Assembly (NCBI RefSeq): GCF_000622005.1 | Contig: NZ_JHWV01000011.1 | Coordinates: 1-64,000 of the forward strand | Length of the DNA stretch: 64,000 nt | Direction: 5' to 3' | From: Anaerovibrio sp. RM50 | Lineage (GTDB): Bacteria > Bacillota > Negativicutes > Selenomonadales > Selenomonadaceae | In this document: positions 34,109-43,894 of the stretch, one piece after another | Layout of the letters: every line of letters starts with the position of its first letter | Position numbering within the stretch: position 1 is the stretch's first letter | The notes under the pieces: model-generated | Databases searched by the model: none | What the model saw: the letters and a program-made list of their open reading frames with translations, nothing else | Told to the model about the DNA's origin: nothing | Translations under genes and position numbers: made by a program

Positions 34109-36544
34109 TTACTTGCGGAGCTGGGCGTTAAATTTCTTCTCCACCGCATCAATAATCTTGTTGAAGGACTCATCCACCTCTTCATCGGTGAGGGTCTTGT
34201 CATTGGACTGGAACAGCATGCTGAAGGCCAGGCTCTTCTTGCCCTCCTCAATCTGCTTGCCCTTGTAAAGATCAAAGAGTACAGCTCTTCTGAAGTATTT
34301 GCCGCCATTTCCCACAATGGTCTTTTCGATGTCAGTGGCATTTACATCCTTGTCCACCAGTATGGCCAAATCACGTAAAACAGCAGGGTACTTAGGCAGC
34401 ACATCAAAGTTGAACTTTGCGGAGCTGTATTTCATAAGAGTAGGTACATCCATTTCAAAAATGTATGCCTTCTTGGTGATACCAAAGTTCTCGGCCACCT
34501 GCGGATGAAGCTCGCCCACAGCAGCAATAATATCCTTGCCCTTCTTAAAGAGAGCTGTCTTGCCAGGGTGCATTGCAGTGTACTCCCCTGCCTCCACCTG
34601 ATATCTGGTGATATTGCGTCTTGCCAGCAGCTCCTCCACAACGCCCTTGGCATCGTAGAAGTCAATCATATCGTCCCCTGTATTCCAGCCCATAGGGTTG
34701 CGGCGGCCGCACATAAAGCCTGCCACCTTCACCACCTCATCAGGAAGCTCTGTAAGAGGCAGGGACTTTGGATAAAATACAGGTGCCACGTCATAAAGGC
34801 GGATATCCTCGTTTTTGCGGGAAAGGTTGCGGACAGCATTTTCAATGACGCTAGCCAAAAGACTGGTACGAACCAGCTGTGCCTCCTCAACAAAAGGATT
34901 CATAAGAGGAATAGCCTTGCGCAGCGGACTGTCAGCCGGAATCAGCATCTTGTCCATTATATCATAATTGCTAAAGCTAAAGGACAGCTCCTCGCTGAGG
35001 CCAATGTGGGTCAGGGTAACCTTAATGTGGTCGATATAGTCCTGCAATGGGCTCTGAACGCCCTGAACCATGGTGCCCTTAGGGGTGGTGGACTGAATAT
35101 TGTCAAAGCCGTAAATACGGGCTACTTCCTCGGAAATGTCCTCCATGAAGGTAACATCGTTTCTCCAGGAAGGAACTGCCACATGGTAGCCACCCTTGCC
35201 GTCGACCTCGCACTTGAAATCAAGGCTTTCAAGAATTTCCACCATCTTTTCGGCAGAAATATCAGTACCCAGACGCTTGTTGATCTGCTCCGGGGTAAAG
35301 TCTACGGAAACTGGCTCCTTTTTCTCTGGATATACATCCACGATGCCCTTGGTAACAGTGCATGCCCCCATGTCCTGAAGGAGCTGGGCTGCTCTGTCCA
35401 AAGCGCGCATGGTCTGGGTCTCATCCACACCACGCTCAAAGCGTCCGGATGCCTCAGAGCGGAGACCGCAGGCACGGGCGGTGCGACGGATGCTGGCGCC
35501 ATTGAAGGCTGCGGCTTCCAATACAACAGTGGTAGTATTTTCAGTAACCTCAGACTCCAGGCCACCCATTATACCAGCCAGACCGGCTGGCTTTTCGCTG
35601 TCGGCAATAACCAGCTCATCACCCTTGGCAAGACGGGAAGAGTCATCAAGAGTGTGGAGGTTTTCTCCCTCTGTCGCACGACGGGCAGTAAGGCTCTGGC
35701 CTGCAATCTGGTCATAATCGTAGGCGTGCATAGGCTGGCCCAGCTCCACCATTACGAAATTTGTTACGTCAACTATATTGTTAATGGCACGGATTCCTGC
35801 ATTTTCCAAGCGGGCCTTCATCCATTCAGGAGATTCCATAACCTTTACGTTCTTCAAAACTCTGGCGGAGAAACGGGAGCAAAGGTCATTTGCCTCAATG
35901 CCAATCTTAATCATATCGGCAGCAGAGGCCTCGTCATCCTCATTGACCTTAATCTCAGGCCACTTCGGAGTATTGCCCGTAAGAACTGCAACCTCACGGA
36001 CCAGTCCAAAAACGCTGAAGCAGTCACCGCGGTTGGCAGTGAGCTCGAACTCCAGAATATCATCGTCAAGGCCCAGGGCATCCTTGGCAGGAATGCCAAT
36101 CTCAGTGTCAGCAGGAAGAATGTAAATACCATCCTTCTGCTCGTCAGTCAAAGCGGTAAGATCCATCTTAAGCTCATCAGCGGAGCAAAGCATACCATTG
36201 GATGGAACGCCACGGAGCTTGCCCTTGGAAATCTTCAGGCCGTTTGGCAGCTTGGCGCCAATCATGGCAACGGGAACAATATCCCCCTGCTTTACATTCT
36301 GGGCACCCGTTACCACCTGAACCAGCTCCGGCTGGACCACATTCATCTGGGTAATGAACATGTGATCAGAATCCGGATGTGGCTCAATGGACTCAACCTT
36401 GCCAGTTACGACCTTATCCAGGCCCTCCCCGGCGTGAACCACATTCTCCACGGGAATACCCGCCATTGTCAGCTTGTCAGCCAGCTCATCGGATGTTTCG
36501 GTGAAATCTATATAATCGTGAAGCCATTTAATTGATACCTGCAT
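34109..36544 (-). CDS. pheT: Phenylalanyl-tRNA synthetase beta subunit
   Basis: 811 residues, normal length. It has the N-terminal tRNA-binding OB domain (GKVESIEPHPDSDHMFITQM), B3/B4 editing region (NIVDVTNFVMVELGQPMHAY), B5 (RLGTDISAEKMVEILESL), a catalytic-like core and the C-terminal ferredoxin-like anticodon domain (KYPAVLRDLAILVDKDV). It forms an alpha2-beta2 enzyme with PheS and proofreads Tyr-tRNA-Phe. It follows pheS by 18 bp. Confidence 0.98.
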   Translation of the reverse strand: MQVSIKWLHDYIDFTETSDELADKLTMAGIPVENVVHAGEGLDKVVTGKVESIEPHPDSDHMFITQMNVVQPELVQVVTGAQNVKQGDIVPVAMIGAKLPNGLKISKGKLRGVPSNGMLCSADELKMDLTALTDEQKDGIYILPADTEIGIPAKDALGLDDDILEFELTANRGDCFSVFGLVREVAVLTGNTPKWPEIKVNEDDEASAADMIKIGIEANDLCSRFSARVLKNVKVMESPEWMKARLENAGIRAINNIVDVTNFVMVELGQPMHAYDYDQIAGQSLTARRATEGENLHTLDDSSRLAKGDELVIADSEKPAGLAGIMGGLESEVTENTTTVVLEAAAFNGASIRRTARACGLRSEASGRFERGVDETQTMRALDRAAQLLQDMGACTVTKGIVDVYPEKKEPVSVDFTPEQINKRLGTDISAEKMVEILESLDFKCEVDGKGGYHVAVPSWRNDVTFMEDISEEVARIYGFDNIQSTTPKGTMVQGVQSPLQDYIDHIKVTLTHIGLSEELSFSFSNYDIMDKMLIPADSPLRKAIPLMNPFVEEAQLVRTSLLASVIENAVRNLSRKNEDIRLYDVAPVFYPKSLPLTELPDEVVKVAGFMCGRRNPMGWNTGDDMIDFYDAKGVVEELLARRNITRYQVEAGEYTAMHPGKTALFKKGKDIIAAVGELHPQVAENFGITKKAYIFEMDVPTLMKYSSAKFNFDVLPKYPAVLRDLAILVDKDVNATDIEKTIVGNGGKYFRRAVLFDLYKGKQIEEGKKSLAFSMLFQSNDKTLTDEEVDESFNKIIDAVEKKFNAQLRK

Positions 36545-36562
36545 TTTCTGTCCCCTCCCTAA

Positions 36563-37591
36563 TTAAAACTGTTCCAGCAGACGGACATCGTTGTCGTAGA
36601 ACAGACGTAAATCATCAATACCAAATTTCAGCATGGCAATGCGTTCAACACCCATGCCGAAAGCAAAGCCGCTTACCTTGGAAGGGTCGTAGCCGCTCAT
36701 TTTAAGAACGTTTGGATGAATCATGCCTGCACCAAGAATTTCCAGCCAGCCGGTTCCCTTGCACACACGGCAGCCCTGGCCCTTGCACATTACGCAGGAA
36801 ATATCCACCTCGGTGCTTGGCTCAGTGAATGGGAAGAAGCTTGGACGGAGACGTACCTTTACGTCCTTGTTGAATATCTGTCTGAGGAAGTCCTCAAGGG
36901 TACCCTTCAGATCAGAGAAACTGATATTCTTGTCAATAACCATGCCCTCAATCTGGGTAAACATTGGGGAATGGGTGGCGTCATAATCGTCACGACGATA
37001 TACACGGCCCGGGGCAATCATGCGGATTGGGCTGTTTGGCTCATGGGCCTCCATGGTACGGGCCTGTACCGGGGAGGTCTGGGAACGCATGAGAATATCC
37101 TCAGTGATATAGAAAGAGTCCTGCATATCGCGGGCAGGATGATCCTTTGGCAGATTCAGTGCCTCAAAGTTGTAGTAGTCCTTCTCGATTTCAGGACCCT
37201 CCTCCACGCTGAAGCCCATACGCATGAAAATATTCTTGATCTGCATAAGGGTTACAGTAAGAGGATGAATATGGCCATGGTTGGTTGGACGGCCCGGCAG
37301 GGTTACGTCAATCTTCTCGCTGGCCAGACGCTTTGCCATTTCCTTGGCCTTCAGCTCCTGATTTTTCTCAGCAATAAGCTGCTCCAGCTGCTGACGGGCC
37401 TCGTTTACAATCTGTCCAATGCGCGGACGGTCCTCGGCGCTGAGCTGGCCCATGCCTCTGAGAATAGAGGTAAGCTCACCCTTTTTGCCAAGATACTTTA
37501 CACGAATATCATTTAAATCATTAAGAGTATCGGCTACATCACTGATAGCCTTGGCTGCTTCCTGACGCAGCTGCTCAATCTTGCTTTCCAT
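36563..37591 (-). CDS. pheS: Phenylalanyl-tRNA synthetase alpha subunit
   Basis: 342 residues, normal length. An N-terminal coiled coil binds tRNA, followed by the class II core: [57 protein letters not shown] and [33 protein letters not shown] cysteine cluster is present, as in many Firmicutes. AGGAGG precedes the ATG. Expression is controlled by the T-box upstream, and a short repeat is inserted between that T-box and the start. Confidence 0.98.
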   Translation of the reverse strand: MESKIEQLRQEAAKAISDVADTLNDLNDIRVKYLGKKGELTSILRGMGQLSAEDRPRIGQIVNEARQQLEQLIAEKNQELKAKEMAKRLASEKIDVTLPGRPTNHGHIHPLTVTLMQIKNIFMRMGFSVEEGPEIEKDYYNFEALNLPKDHPARDMQDSFYITEDILMRSQTSPVQARTMEAHEPNSPIRMIAPGRVYRRDDYDATHSPMFTQIEGMVIDKNISFSDLKGTLEDFLRQIFNKDVKVRLRPSFFPFTEPSTEVDISCVMCKGQGCRVCKGTGWLEILGAGMIHPNVLKMSGYDPSKVSGFAFGMGVERIAMLKFGIDDLRLFYDNDVRLLEQF

Positions 37592-37609
37592 AATTGCCTC
37601 CTATTATAA

Positions 37610-37653
37610 CCTCATCCGTCAACTTCGTTGACACCTTCCCCAAAGGGGAAGGC
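37610..37653. repeat. Short intergenic palindromic repeat
   Basis: CCTCATCCGTCAACTTCGTTG leads into two hairpins: GTCAAC/GTTGAC (37618-37632) and CCTTCCCC/GGGGAAGG (37634-37652). This resembles a family of CCTCATCCGTC repeats spread through many gut Firmicute genomes. It sits between the T-box terminator and the pheS ribosome site, so it is transcribed with pheS. Confidence 0.65.
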
Positions 37654-37664
37654 AATAACAAAAC

Positions 37665-37881
37665 AAAAAGACCCTCACCCAAAAAGGGGCGAAGGTCTGA
37701 TTCGCGGTACCACCCTAATTTATAACTCATTTACGCCATAACGCTGCTGTGCGCCCCGACTACATCTCTTCACCGGGGAGACTCCAGAGTGAACTTCACC
37801 AGACTTTAGCTGCCCTGTTCTCAGTTATCAGGACTTCCTGTGAGCATATTTTCCGGCTACTCTCTCTTTCCTTGCCTAATG
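37665..37881 (-). promoter_or_regulatory. T-box riboswitch upstream of pheST
   Basis: T-box sequence AGGGTGGTACCGCG on the minus strand (37703-37716), followed by a GACCTTCGCCCC.../GGGTGAGGGTC terminator and U-run (37665-37698). Stem I contains GTGAAGTTCACTC, in which TTC (37791-37793) is a good phenylalanine specifier. Uncharged tRNA-Phe should promote read-through. Confidence 0.93.
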
Positions 37882-37887
37882 TAGAAC

Positions 37888-37916
37888 ATTCTATCACTAA
37901 AGGAAAAATAATGCAA
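37888..37916 (-). promoter_or_regulatory. Promoter of pheST
   Basis: TTGCAT (37911-37916), a 17-base spacer and TAGAAT (37888-37893) on the minus strand, just ahead of the T-box. It overlaps the spacer next to the marR stop. Confidence 0.75.
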
Positions 37917-37930
37917 ATTAATCTTTAGGG

Positions 37931-38392
37931 TTATTCAGATGCCTCAAAGAAAAGCTTCTCCTTTAAGTTCCCCACCATTTTGCTGAGAATGCCCAAAAAT
38001 ACTTCCCTTTCATTCTGGGAAATATCCGCAAATTCAGCCTTAATCCACTTTTGACGGCAATCATCAATGGCCTTGGCGGCAATTTTGCCCTCAGGGGTAA
38101 CAATAATATGGTTCTTTCTGTGGTCAGCTGCGTCCTTTGCACGGACAATATAGCCCAGCCGCGCCAGGGAATTAAGCTCTCTGGTAACGTAGGCCTTGTC
38201 CATATTCAGGAGTTTGCCGATTTCATCCTGCACCAGTCCCTCATGGAGATAGGATGAATACAGCACTGCCCCTGTGGTTACGGTTCTGATGGAGTATTCC
38301 TTCATGCTCCTTTCAAAGAACCTTTTCCAGTACATAACAAGGGCTGACATGGTCATTTCAATTGATTGGGTTACTGATGTTTTTTTATCCAT
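37931..38392 (-). CDS. MarR-family transcriptional regulator
   Basis: 153 residues. A winged helix is clear: LHEGLVQDEIGKLLNMDKAY, TRELNSLARLGYIVRAKDAA and DHRKNHIIVTPEGKIAAKAI. MarR proteins are dimeric repressors, often released by small aromatic or lipid ligands. It starts 11 bp after the lipase stop and is the last gene of the polyamine-operon transcript by position. Whether it controls the lipase or the polyamine genes is unknown. Confidence 0.9.
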   Translation of the reverse strand: MDKKTSVTQSIEMTMSALVMYWKRFFERSMKEYSIRTVTTGAVLYSSYLHEGLVQDEIGKLLNMDKAYVTRELNSLARLGYIVRAKDAADHRKNHIIVTPEGKIAAKAIDDCRQKWIKAEFADISQNEREVFLGILSKMVGNLKEKLFFEASE

Positions 38393-38403
38393 TTATAATC
38401 CTC

Positions 38404-39774
38404 TCACTCAAAACTTTCTCTGTTCATGGTGCAACGGCCAAGGCTATAAAAAACAGCCTCTATAGGTGATAAATTATCCGTGGTGGTGCCACGGGTCTGG
38501 GTACTGATTATATTTCCATAAGGATCAGAAATATCCTCCTGTACAGTAATCTGATATACCTTTCGGGTCATCTGCTTTGCCCCGATGGTGACACGGCATA
38601 TACGGTCACAGGAATTTCTGATAGCCGCCGCATTCTGGGCCGCCTCATCAGTCTCATCACCATCTATATAATCATCAAAATCATAGCCCTCTATCAGATT
38701 CGTAAGCTGCTTCATATAAACTATGTCATTATCAATATCATCGGGAACATGAACTACAGCAGGAACCAGATAAACCCTCCCCTTAACAGGCTCTTTCGGC
38801 AGGGCAAATACCCCGGCTGTCCCATTTGCAGGGGGATTATTATGGAGCTTGATATTCTTTTCCTCAAGGGTATCCAAATAATTGCGGATAGAGGCATCAA
38901 GATACTCGGACATATTGTGACTGAATTTTAAAGAATTTGGATTTGACTTGCATTTTATCTCCTCGCCAGTCTGTTCATAGCCCGCTTTAATAAACTGCAG
39001 CAGCCCATGGACGGGATCACCGCTTATGGTATATCTGGTATGCTTCACTGCATCACCATAATCCTTGGCGAAGGTCTTGTTCCCCACTGCAGGGGCACCA
39101 AAGGTCACCACCTGAATTTTCCCCGGGGGAACCCCCATGCACACCATGCGGGAGCCAAGAAGGACTGCCACCGAGCCACCAAGGCTGTGGCCAGTTAGAA
39201 TCAGGTCCTCGTTATCCTTGTAGATTATATCCATCAGTGGATCTACTCCCAGGGAGCCGTCCTCCTTTGGAGTAAAAAAGGCCGTCTGGGTGTAATCGTT
39301 AAAGCCCTTGTGGACCAAAGGCTGTTCCGAGGTGGTCTTCTCAGTTTTGGCGTATTGCTCAAACTCGGAAGGAACCGAGCCTCCAAAGAGGACCTTGCTA
39401 AATCTTAGATCCACCTGCACATCCTTCATCTTCTCCGTACCCGGAACAGCAACGATATTGAGGTAATTCCCCGTAAGCTCCTCCGGCTCCTTTGATCTTA
39501 GCAAAATGAAGTTGGTATCGGCATTTTTATCAACATTGGCATAGTTTACAATGTCATATCCAAAATCGGAAATAACATCCCTGATTACCTCATTAAGCTG
39601 ACTCTTGTATGACATCATATCCAAAAGGGCACAGGCATACTGGAGGCCTGCCTTCTTAACTGCCTCTGATGAGGCATTGGCCTGCCCCACAGCCAAAAAC
39701 AGCAATAGGGCTGCCACCAATACAATCCTATTAAAAAACAGGGCTATTTTAGATGCGCATCTTAAAATCTTCAT
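38404..39774 (-). CDS. Secreted class 3 lipase
   Basis: About 456 residues. It has a signal peptide (IVLVAALLLFLAVGQANA). The alpha/beta-hydrolase nucleophile elbow is LTGHSLGGSVAVLLGS with the predicted catalytic Ser, and GAPAVGNKTFAKDYG follows, as in Lipase_3 proteins; a later His (GDPVHGL) may complete the triad. The enzyme is expected to hydrolyse acylglycerols outside the cytoplasm. Its ATG at 39774 overlaps the nspC stop by 26 bases, with AAGGGGAT upstream. A lipase at the end of a polyamine operon is unusual. Confidence 0.85.
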   Translation of the reverse strand: MKILRCASKIALFFNRIVLVAALLLFLAVGQANASSEAVKKAGLQYACALLDMMSYKSQLNEVIRDVISDFGYDIVNYANVDKNADTNFILLRSKEPEELTGNYLNIVAVPGTEKMKDVQVDLRFSKVLFGGSVPSEFEQYAKTEKTTSEQPLVHKGFNDYTQTAFFTPKEDGSLGVDPLMDIIYKDNEDLILTGHSLGGSVAVLLGSRMVCMGVPPGKIQVVTFGAPAVGNKTFAKDYGDAVKHTRYTISGDPVHGLLQFIKAGYEQTGEEIKCKSNPNSLKFSHNMSEYLDASIRNYLDTLEEKNIKLHNNPPANGTAGVFALPKEPVKGRVYLVPAVVHVPDDIDNDIVYMKQLTNLIEGYDFDDYIDGDETDEAAQNAAAIRNSCDRICRVTIGAKQMTRKVYQITVQEDISDPYGNIISTQTRGTTTDNLSPIEAVFYSLGRCTMNRESFE

Positions 39775-40939
39775 AGCCAAATCCCCTTACAATCTCCACC
39801 TCATCCTTGGAATTAACTGCACAAATATGTGGCAGGGGCATTCCGTTGAAGGTGTTGTTCTTTACCATGCTGTAGATTGCCATATCCCCAAAGAGCAGTC
39901 TGTCCCCGGGCTTTAAGGCATTGTCAAAGGAATAGGTTCCAATAGTATCTCCCGCAAGGCATGTAGGCCCTGCCAGGGTGTAGGTATGTGGCTTCTCATT
40001 TGCCTCGCCGCTTCCCATAAGAGGCGGTCTGTAAGGCATTTCCAGAACATCCGGCATGTGGCATGCCGCGGAGGTGTCAAGAATGGCAATATTTGCCTTC
40101 CGCCCATTATCCGGGGTTGCCTCAATAATCTCCAGCACCGTTGCCACAAGAAATCCTGCATCAAGGGCCACAGCCTCTCCAGGTTCAATATACACCTTTA
40201 AACTGTATTTTGTCTGTATTCTTTTTATACACTCTTCCAAAAGAGCAATGTTATAGTCATCTCTGGTAATGTGATGGCCGCCCCCAAAGTTCAGCCATTC
40301 AAGATGCTTAAAATACTTGCCAAACTTTTCTTCCACCGCCTCAAGGGTCTCCGCCAATGGCTCAGCCCCCTGCTCGCAAAGTGTGTGGAAATGAAGGCCG
40401 CTGATGCCGTATAGGAAGTCCCCCTCCGGGGCTTCCTTCAGGGCCTGCTCCAGCTCACTGAGCTTGGTGCCGAGACGGCTGTCCCCGGAGCATGGATCGT
40501 AAATGGCATGCTCCTCCGGCTGGGTGGAATGCTCCGGATTAATTCTGAGGCCGTAGGAACGATGGGCCTTTTTCGCCATTGGGGCAAACTTCTTCAGCTG
40601 CCCAATGGAATTAAAAACTATATGATCGCAAATTTCCAAAATCTCCGGGAAATCCTTCTCCTGAAAGGCGGGAGAAAAAACGTGGTTTTCCCCGGGAAAT
40701 TCCTCATGGGCCAGCTTGGCCTCAAAGAGACCGCTGGCAGCAGCCCCCTTTAGATATGTGCTGATAAGGGGGTAGAAGTGAAACATGGAAAAGGCCTTTT
40801 GGGCCAATAAAATACTGCACCCAGTTCTGTCCTGAACCCCCTTAAGTATTTCCAGATTGTGCCTAAGCCGTGCTTCCTCCACCACATAGCTGGGTGAAGG
40901 AACCTCCTGCAGCCATTTAGGCTGATAGACAAAGCTCAT
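39749..40939 (-). CDS. nspC: Carboxynorspermidine/carboxyspermidine decarboxylase
   Basis: 396 residues, normal length for this fold III PLP decarboxylase. The PLP lysine lies in ILLAQKAFSMFHFYPLI. Other family landmarks are SGLHFHTLCEQGAEPL, GGGHHITRDDYNI, EPGEAVALDAGFLVATV, and GPTCLAGDTIGTY with the catalytic Cys. It converts carboxyspermidine to spermidine (or carboxynorspermidine to norspermidine). Its ATG shares one base with the stop of the CASDH gene (TAATG), so the two are coupled. Confidence 0.96.
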   Translation of the reverse strand: MSFVYQPKWLQEVPSPSYVVEEARLRHNLEILKGVQDRTGCSILLAQKAFSMFHFYPLISTYLKGAAASGLFEAKLAHEEFPGENHVFSPAFQEKDFPEILEICDHIVFNSIGQLKKFAPMAKKAHRSYGLRINPEHSTQPEEHAIYDPCSGDSRLGTKLSELEQALKEAPEGDFLYGISGLHFHTLCEQGAEPLAETLEAVEEKFGKYFKHLEWLNFGGGHHITRDDYNIALLEECIKRIQTKYSLKVYIEPGEAVALDAGFLVATVLEIIEATPDNGRKANIAILDTSAACHMPDVLEMPYRPPLMGSGEANEKPHTYTLAGPTCLAGDTIGTYSFDNALKPGDRLLFGDMAIYSMVKNNTFNGMPLPHICAVNSKDEVEIVRGFGYEDFKMRI

Positions 40940-42147
40940 TAGTCCACCAATGCAGGGTTATGGCTCTCCTGCCAAGGAAGGCCCCACTTGTTTAGTGCCT
41001 CCATAAATGGATCTGGATCGAACTCCTCAATGTTATATACGCCAGCCTTCTTCCAAGTGCCGTTCATTACCATCATGGCCCCAATCATGGCTGGAACGCC
41101 AGTAGTGTAGGAAATGGCCTGGGAGCCAACCTCCTTGTAGCACTCCTGATGGTCGCATACATTGTAAAGATAATAGGTCTTGTCCTTGCCGTCCTTCTTG
41201 CCCTGGAAAATACAGCCGATATTGGTCTTGCCCACAGTACGGGGACCAAGACTGGCAGGGTCTGGCAATACAGCCTTAAGGAACTGCAATGGAACAATCT
41301 GCTTGCCCTCAAACTCAATTGGCTCAATGGAGGTCATGCCCACATTCTCCAGACACTTCAGATGACGGAGATAGCTTTCACCAAAGGTCATAAAGAAGCG
41401 GATACGCTTGATGCCCGGAATATTGAGGCCAAGGGACTCAAGCTCCTCGTGGTGCAAGAGATACATATCCTTAGGGCCCACCTCAGGGAAATCATAAACT
41501 CTCTTGATCTCCATAGGCTCAGTTTCAACCCACTTGCCATCCTCCCAGTAGCTGCCCTTGGCAGAAACCTCGCGGATGTTGATTTCAGGATTGAAGTTGG
41601 TGGCAAATGGATAACCATGGTCACCAGCATTGCAGTCCAGAATATCAATATAGTTAATTTCATCAAATTCATGCTTTAATGCGTAAGCGCTGAATACACC
41701 AGTAACACCAGGGTCAAAGCCGGAGCCCAAAAGGGCAGTAATGCCGGCCTTTTCAAAGCGCTCACGATACTCCCACTGCCACTTGTACTCAAACTTTGCA
41801 GTGTCCTCTGGCTCGTAGTTTGCAGTGTCCACATAGCTGACCTTGCATTCAAGGCAAGCGTCCATAATGGTGAGGTCCTGATAAGGCAGTGCCAGATTCA
41901 GCACCACATCAGGCTTAACCTCCTTCATAAGGGCCACCAGCTGCTCCACGCTGTTGGCATCCACCTGGGCAGTGGTAATTTCGCACACATTGCCATACTG
42001 CTTTTCCAGAACTTCCTTCAGCTTGTCGCACTTGCTCTTGGTGCGGCTGGCAATACAGATCTCCTGAAATACCTCGTGATTTTGAACACATTTATGAATT
42101 GCAACGCTGGCTACACCGCCGCAGCCAATAACTAAAACCTTACCCAT
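40939..42147 (-). CDS. Carboxynorspermidine synthase (saccharopine dehydrogenase family)
   Basis: 402 residues. It has an N-terminal Rossmann NADPH site (KVLVIGCGGVASVAIHKCV), a middle LLGSGFDPGVTGVFSAYALK block and a C-terminal SYTTGVPAMIGAMMVMNGTW block, typical of the CASDH branch of saccharopine dehydrogenases. It condenses putrescine (or diaminopropane) with aspartate semialdehyde to give carboxyspermidine (or carboxynorspermidine). The adjacent nspC confirms the pathway. AGGAGG precedes the ATG. Confidence 0.94.
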   Translation of the reverse strand: MGKVLVIGCGGVASVAIHKCVQNHEVFQEICIASRTKSKCDKLKEVLEKQYGNVCEITTAQVDANSVEQLVALMKEVKPDVVLNLALPYQDLTIMDACLECKVSYVDTANYEPEDTAKFEYKWQWEYRERFEKAGITALLGSGFDPGVTGVFSAYALKHEFDEINYIDILDCNAGDHGYPFATNFNPEINIREVSAKGSYWEDGKWVETEPMEIKRVYDFPEVGPKDMYLLHHEELESLGLNIPGIKRIRFFMTFGESYLRHLKCLENVGMTSIEPIEFEGKQIVPLQFLKAVLPDPASLGPRTVGKTNIGCIFQGKKDGKDKTYYLYNVCDHQECYKEVGSQAISYTTGVPAMIGAMMVMNGTWKKAGVYNIEEFDPDPFMEALNKWGLPWQESHNPALVD

Positions 42148-42163
42148 TTTGTTCCTCCTATAT

Positions 42164-43042
42164 TTATACTAACTGAGGGCCATTAATAAATGGCTCCTCC
42201 AGCTTTAACAGCATTTCTCTGAGTATTTTAAGTGCCGCTGCTGTGGAAGCTCCGCTCTGGTCAAGGCCAGGGGACAGCTCCACCACATCACAGCCAACAA
42301 TATTAAGACTGCAGCCCGCAATGGCCGCTTCCATAAGCTCCTTAAAGGAAACCCCGCCATATTCAGGGGTGCCCGTTCCCGGGAACACCGACGGATCCAT
42401 TACATCCAGATCTATGGTGAAATATACCGGCTTGCCCTTCAAGGCCGCCAAGGCCTGAGGCATCGCCTTTAAGTCGAATTTATGAAGGTGGGTGTGCTCT
42501 TTTGCCCACTGGAATTCCTCCCGCATACCGCTGCGGATTCCCAGCTGCCAGATACGGTCATCCCCCACAATATCCCATGCCCGTCGTATGACTCCCGCAT
42601 GGGTGAGACGGGTGCCCAAATACTCATCCCGAAGGTCAGTATGAGCATCGAAATGAAGGATATGCAGATCAGGATACTTTCTGGCCACAGCCCGGATAGC
42701 GCCCAAAGATACCAGATGCTCCCCGCCAATCATAAAGGGCAGCTTGTTGGCATCGAGAATCTCCTCGGCTCTGGTTTCAATGTCCTTAAGGGCCTTTTCC
42801 GTATCCCCGAAGCACAGCTCCAAATCCCCGCTGTCAAATACCTTGGCATCCTCCATATCCAGGTCCTGATACGGACTGTAGGTTTCCAGCCCATAGGACT
42901 CCCCCCGCATTATCTTGGAGGCAAAGCGGGTGCCCGGTCTGAATGAGGTGGTGCTGTCGAAGGGAGCACCGAAAAGCACAATCCGCGCCTCGTTAAATGG
43001 GGCCTCGCAGCCCAAAAATGTCTCTATATTAGGACTCAACAT
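42164..43042 (-). CDS. speB: Agmatinase
   Basis: 292 residues, normal length for the ureohydrolase family. Metal ligands are seen in MIGGEHLVSLG, HFDAHTDLRDEY, and YFTIDLDVMDPS, with CDVVELSPGLD near the end. It hydrolyses agmatine to putrescine and urea. It overlaps the end of speE by 14 bases. It links the arginine decarboxylase upstream to the spermidine-forming enzymes around it. Confidence 0.95.
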   Translation of the reverse strand: MLSPNIETFLGCEAPFNEARIVLFGAPFDSTTSFRPGTRFASKIMRGESYGLETYSPYQDLDMEDAKVFDSGDLELCFGDTEKALKDIETRAEEILDANKLPFMIGGEHLVSLGAIRAVARKYPDLHILHFDAHTDLRDEYLGTRLTHAGVIRRAWDIVGDDRIWQLGIRSGMREEFQWAKEHTHLHKFDLKAMPQALAALKGKPVYFTIDLDVMDPSVFPGTGTPEYGGVSFKELMEAAIAGCSLNIVGCDVVELSPGLDQSGASTAAALKILREMLLKLEEPFINGPQLV

Positions 43043-43883
43043 CTCTCAGCAACTCCTCTACGTAATTTGGCAGAGCAAAGGCACCGGCATGAAGTGCCGT
43101 ATTGTAGTATTTCAGCTTAAGGCCAAAATTCTTCCAACGGTCCCAATTTACACCCTTTACAGGATGATATTTCTTGGAGGCAAAGCCAAAGAGCCAATGC
43201 CCCGACGGATATGTTGGAATATGAACCTGGTACACCTTGGATATAGGGAAGGACATACAGATACGCTTGTGGGCCCGCTGCATGGCCTCAGCATCCCCCT
43301 CGTAAAATGGGCTTTCGTGCTGATTTACCATTATGCCGTCATCATGGAGAGCCTTGTAGCAATTGCCGTAGAACTCTCTGGTGAAAAGTCCTTCACCCGG
43401 GCCAAAGGGATCCGTGGAATCCACAATAATAATATCGTATTCATCATGGACACGGCGGATGAATTTCAGTCCATCCTCGTAATAGCAGGTAACCCTCGGG
43501 TCATCCAGCTTCAGGGCAGTGGAATGAAGATACTTCTTGCTGACATCCACCACTTCCTCATCGATTTCCACCAAATCAATTTTCTCAATAAAATCGTATT
43601 TGGTCAGCTCACGGACGGTACCCCCGTCGCCGCCCCCAATAACCAGCACCCGTTTAGGGTCTGGGTGAACACACATGGCCACATGGGTAATCATCTCATG
43701 GTAGATGAATTCGTCCTTTTCCGTCAGCATCAGATAACCGTCCAGAACCATAATTCGGCCAAATTCCTTGGACTCGAAAATATCAATGCGCTGGAACTCG
43801 CTTTTGCCGCTGTATATCTGCTTGTCAACTTTTATGGAAAGGCTAACATTTTCAGTATGTTTCTCTGTATACCATAACTCCAT
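43029..43883 (-). CDS. speE: Spermidine synthase
   Basis: About 284 residues from the ATG at 43883, which gives the family start MELWYTEKHTENVSLSIKV and is preceded by AAAGGTGAT. Motifs are MVLDGYLMLTEKDEFIYHEM, VIGGGDGGTVREL (decarboxy-SAM site), DDPRVTCYYEDGLKF and IIVDSTDPFGPGEGLF. It transfers aminopropyl from decarboxylated SAM to putrescine. It follows the decarboxylase gene closely and overlaps speB. Confidence 0.96.
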   Translation of the reverse strand: MELWYTEKHTENVSLSIKVDKQIYSGKSEFQRIDIFESKEFGRIMVLDGYLMLTEKDEFIYHEMITHVAMCVHPDPKRVLVIGGGDGGTVRELTKYDFIEKIDLVEIDEEVVDVSKKYLHSTALKLDDPRVTCYYEDGLKFIRRVHDEYDIIIVDSTDPFGPGEGLFTREFYGNCYKALHDDGIMVNQHESPFYEGDAEAMQRAHKRICMSFPISKVYQVHIPTYPSGHWLFGFASKKYHPVKGVNWDRWKNFGLKLKYYNTALHAGAFALPNYVEELLRDVES

Positions 43884-43894
43884 CTGTATCACCT

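Noticed and set aside
34505-36535. Long plus-strand open frame opposite pheT
   Set aside because: Shadow of pheT; its composition follows the codon pattern of the real gene in reverse.
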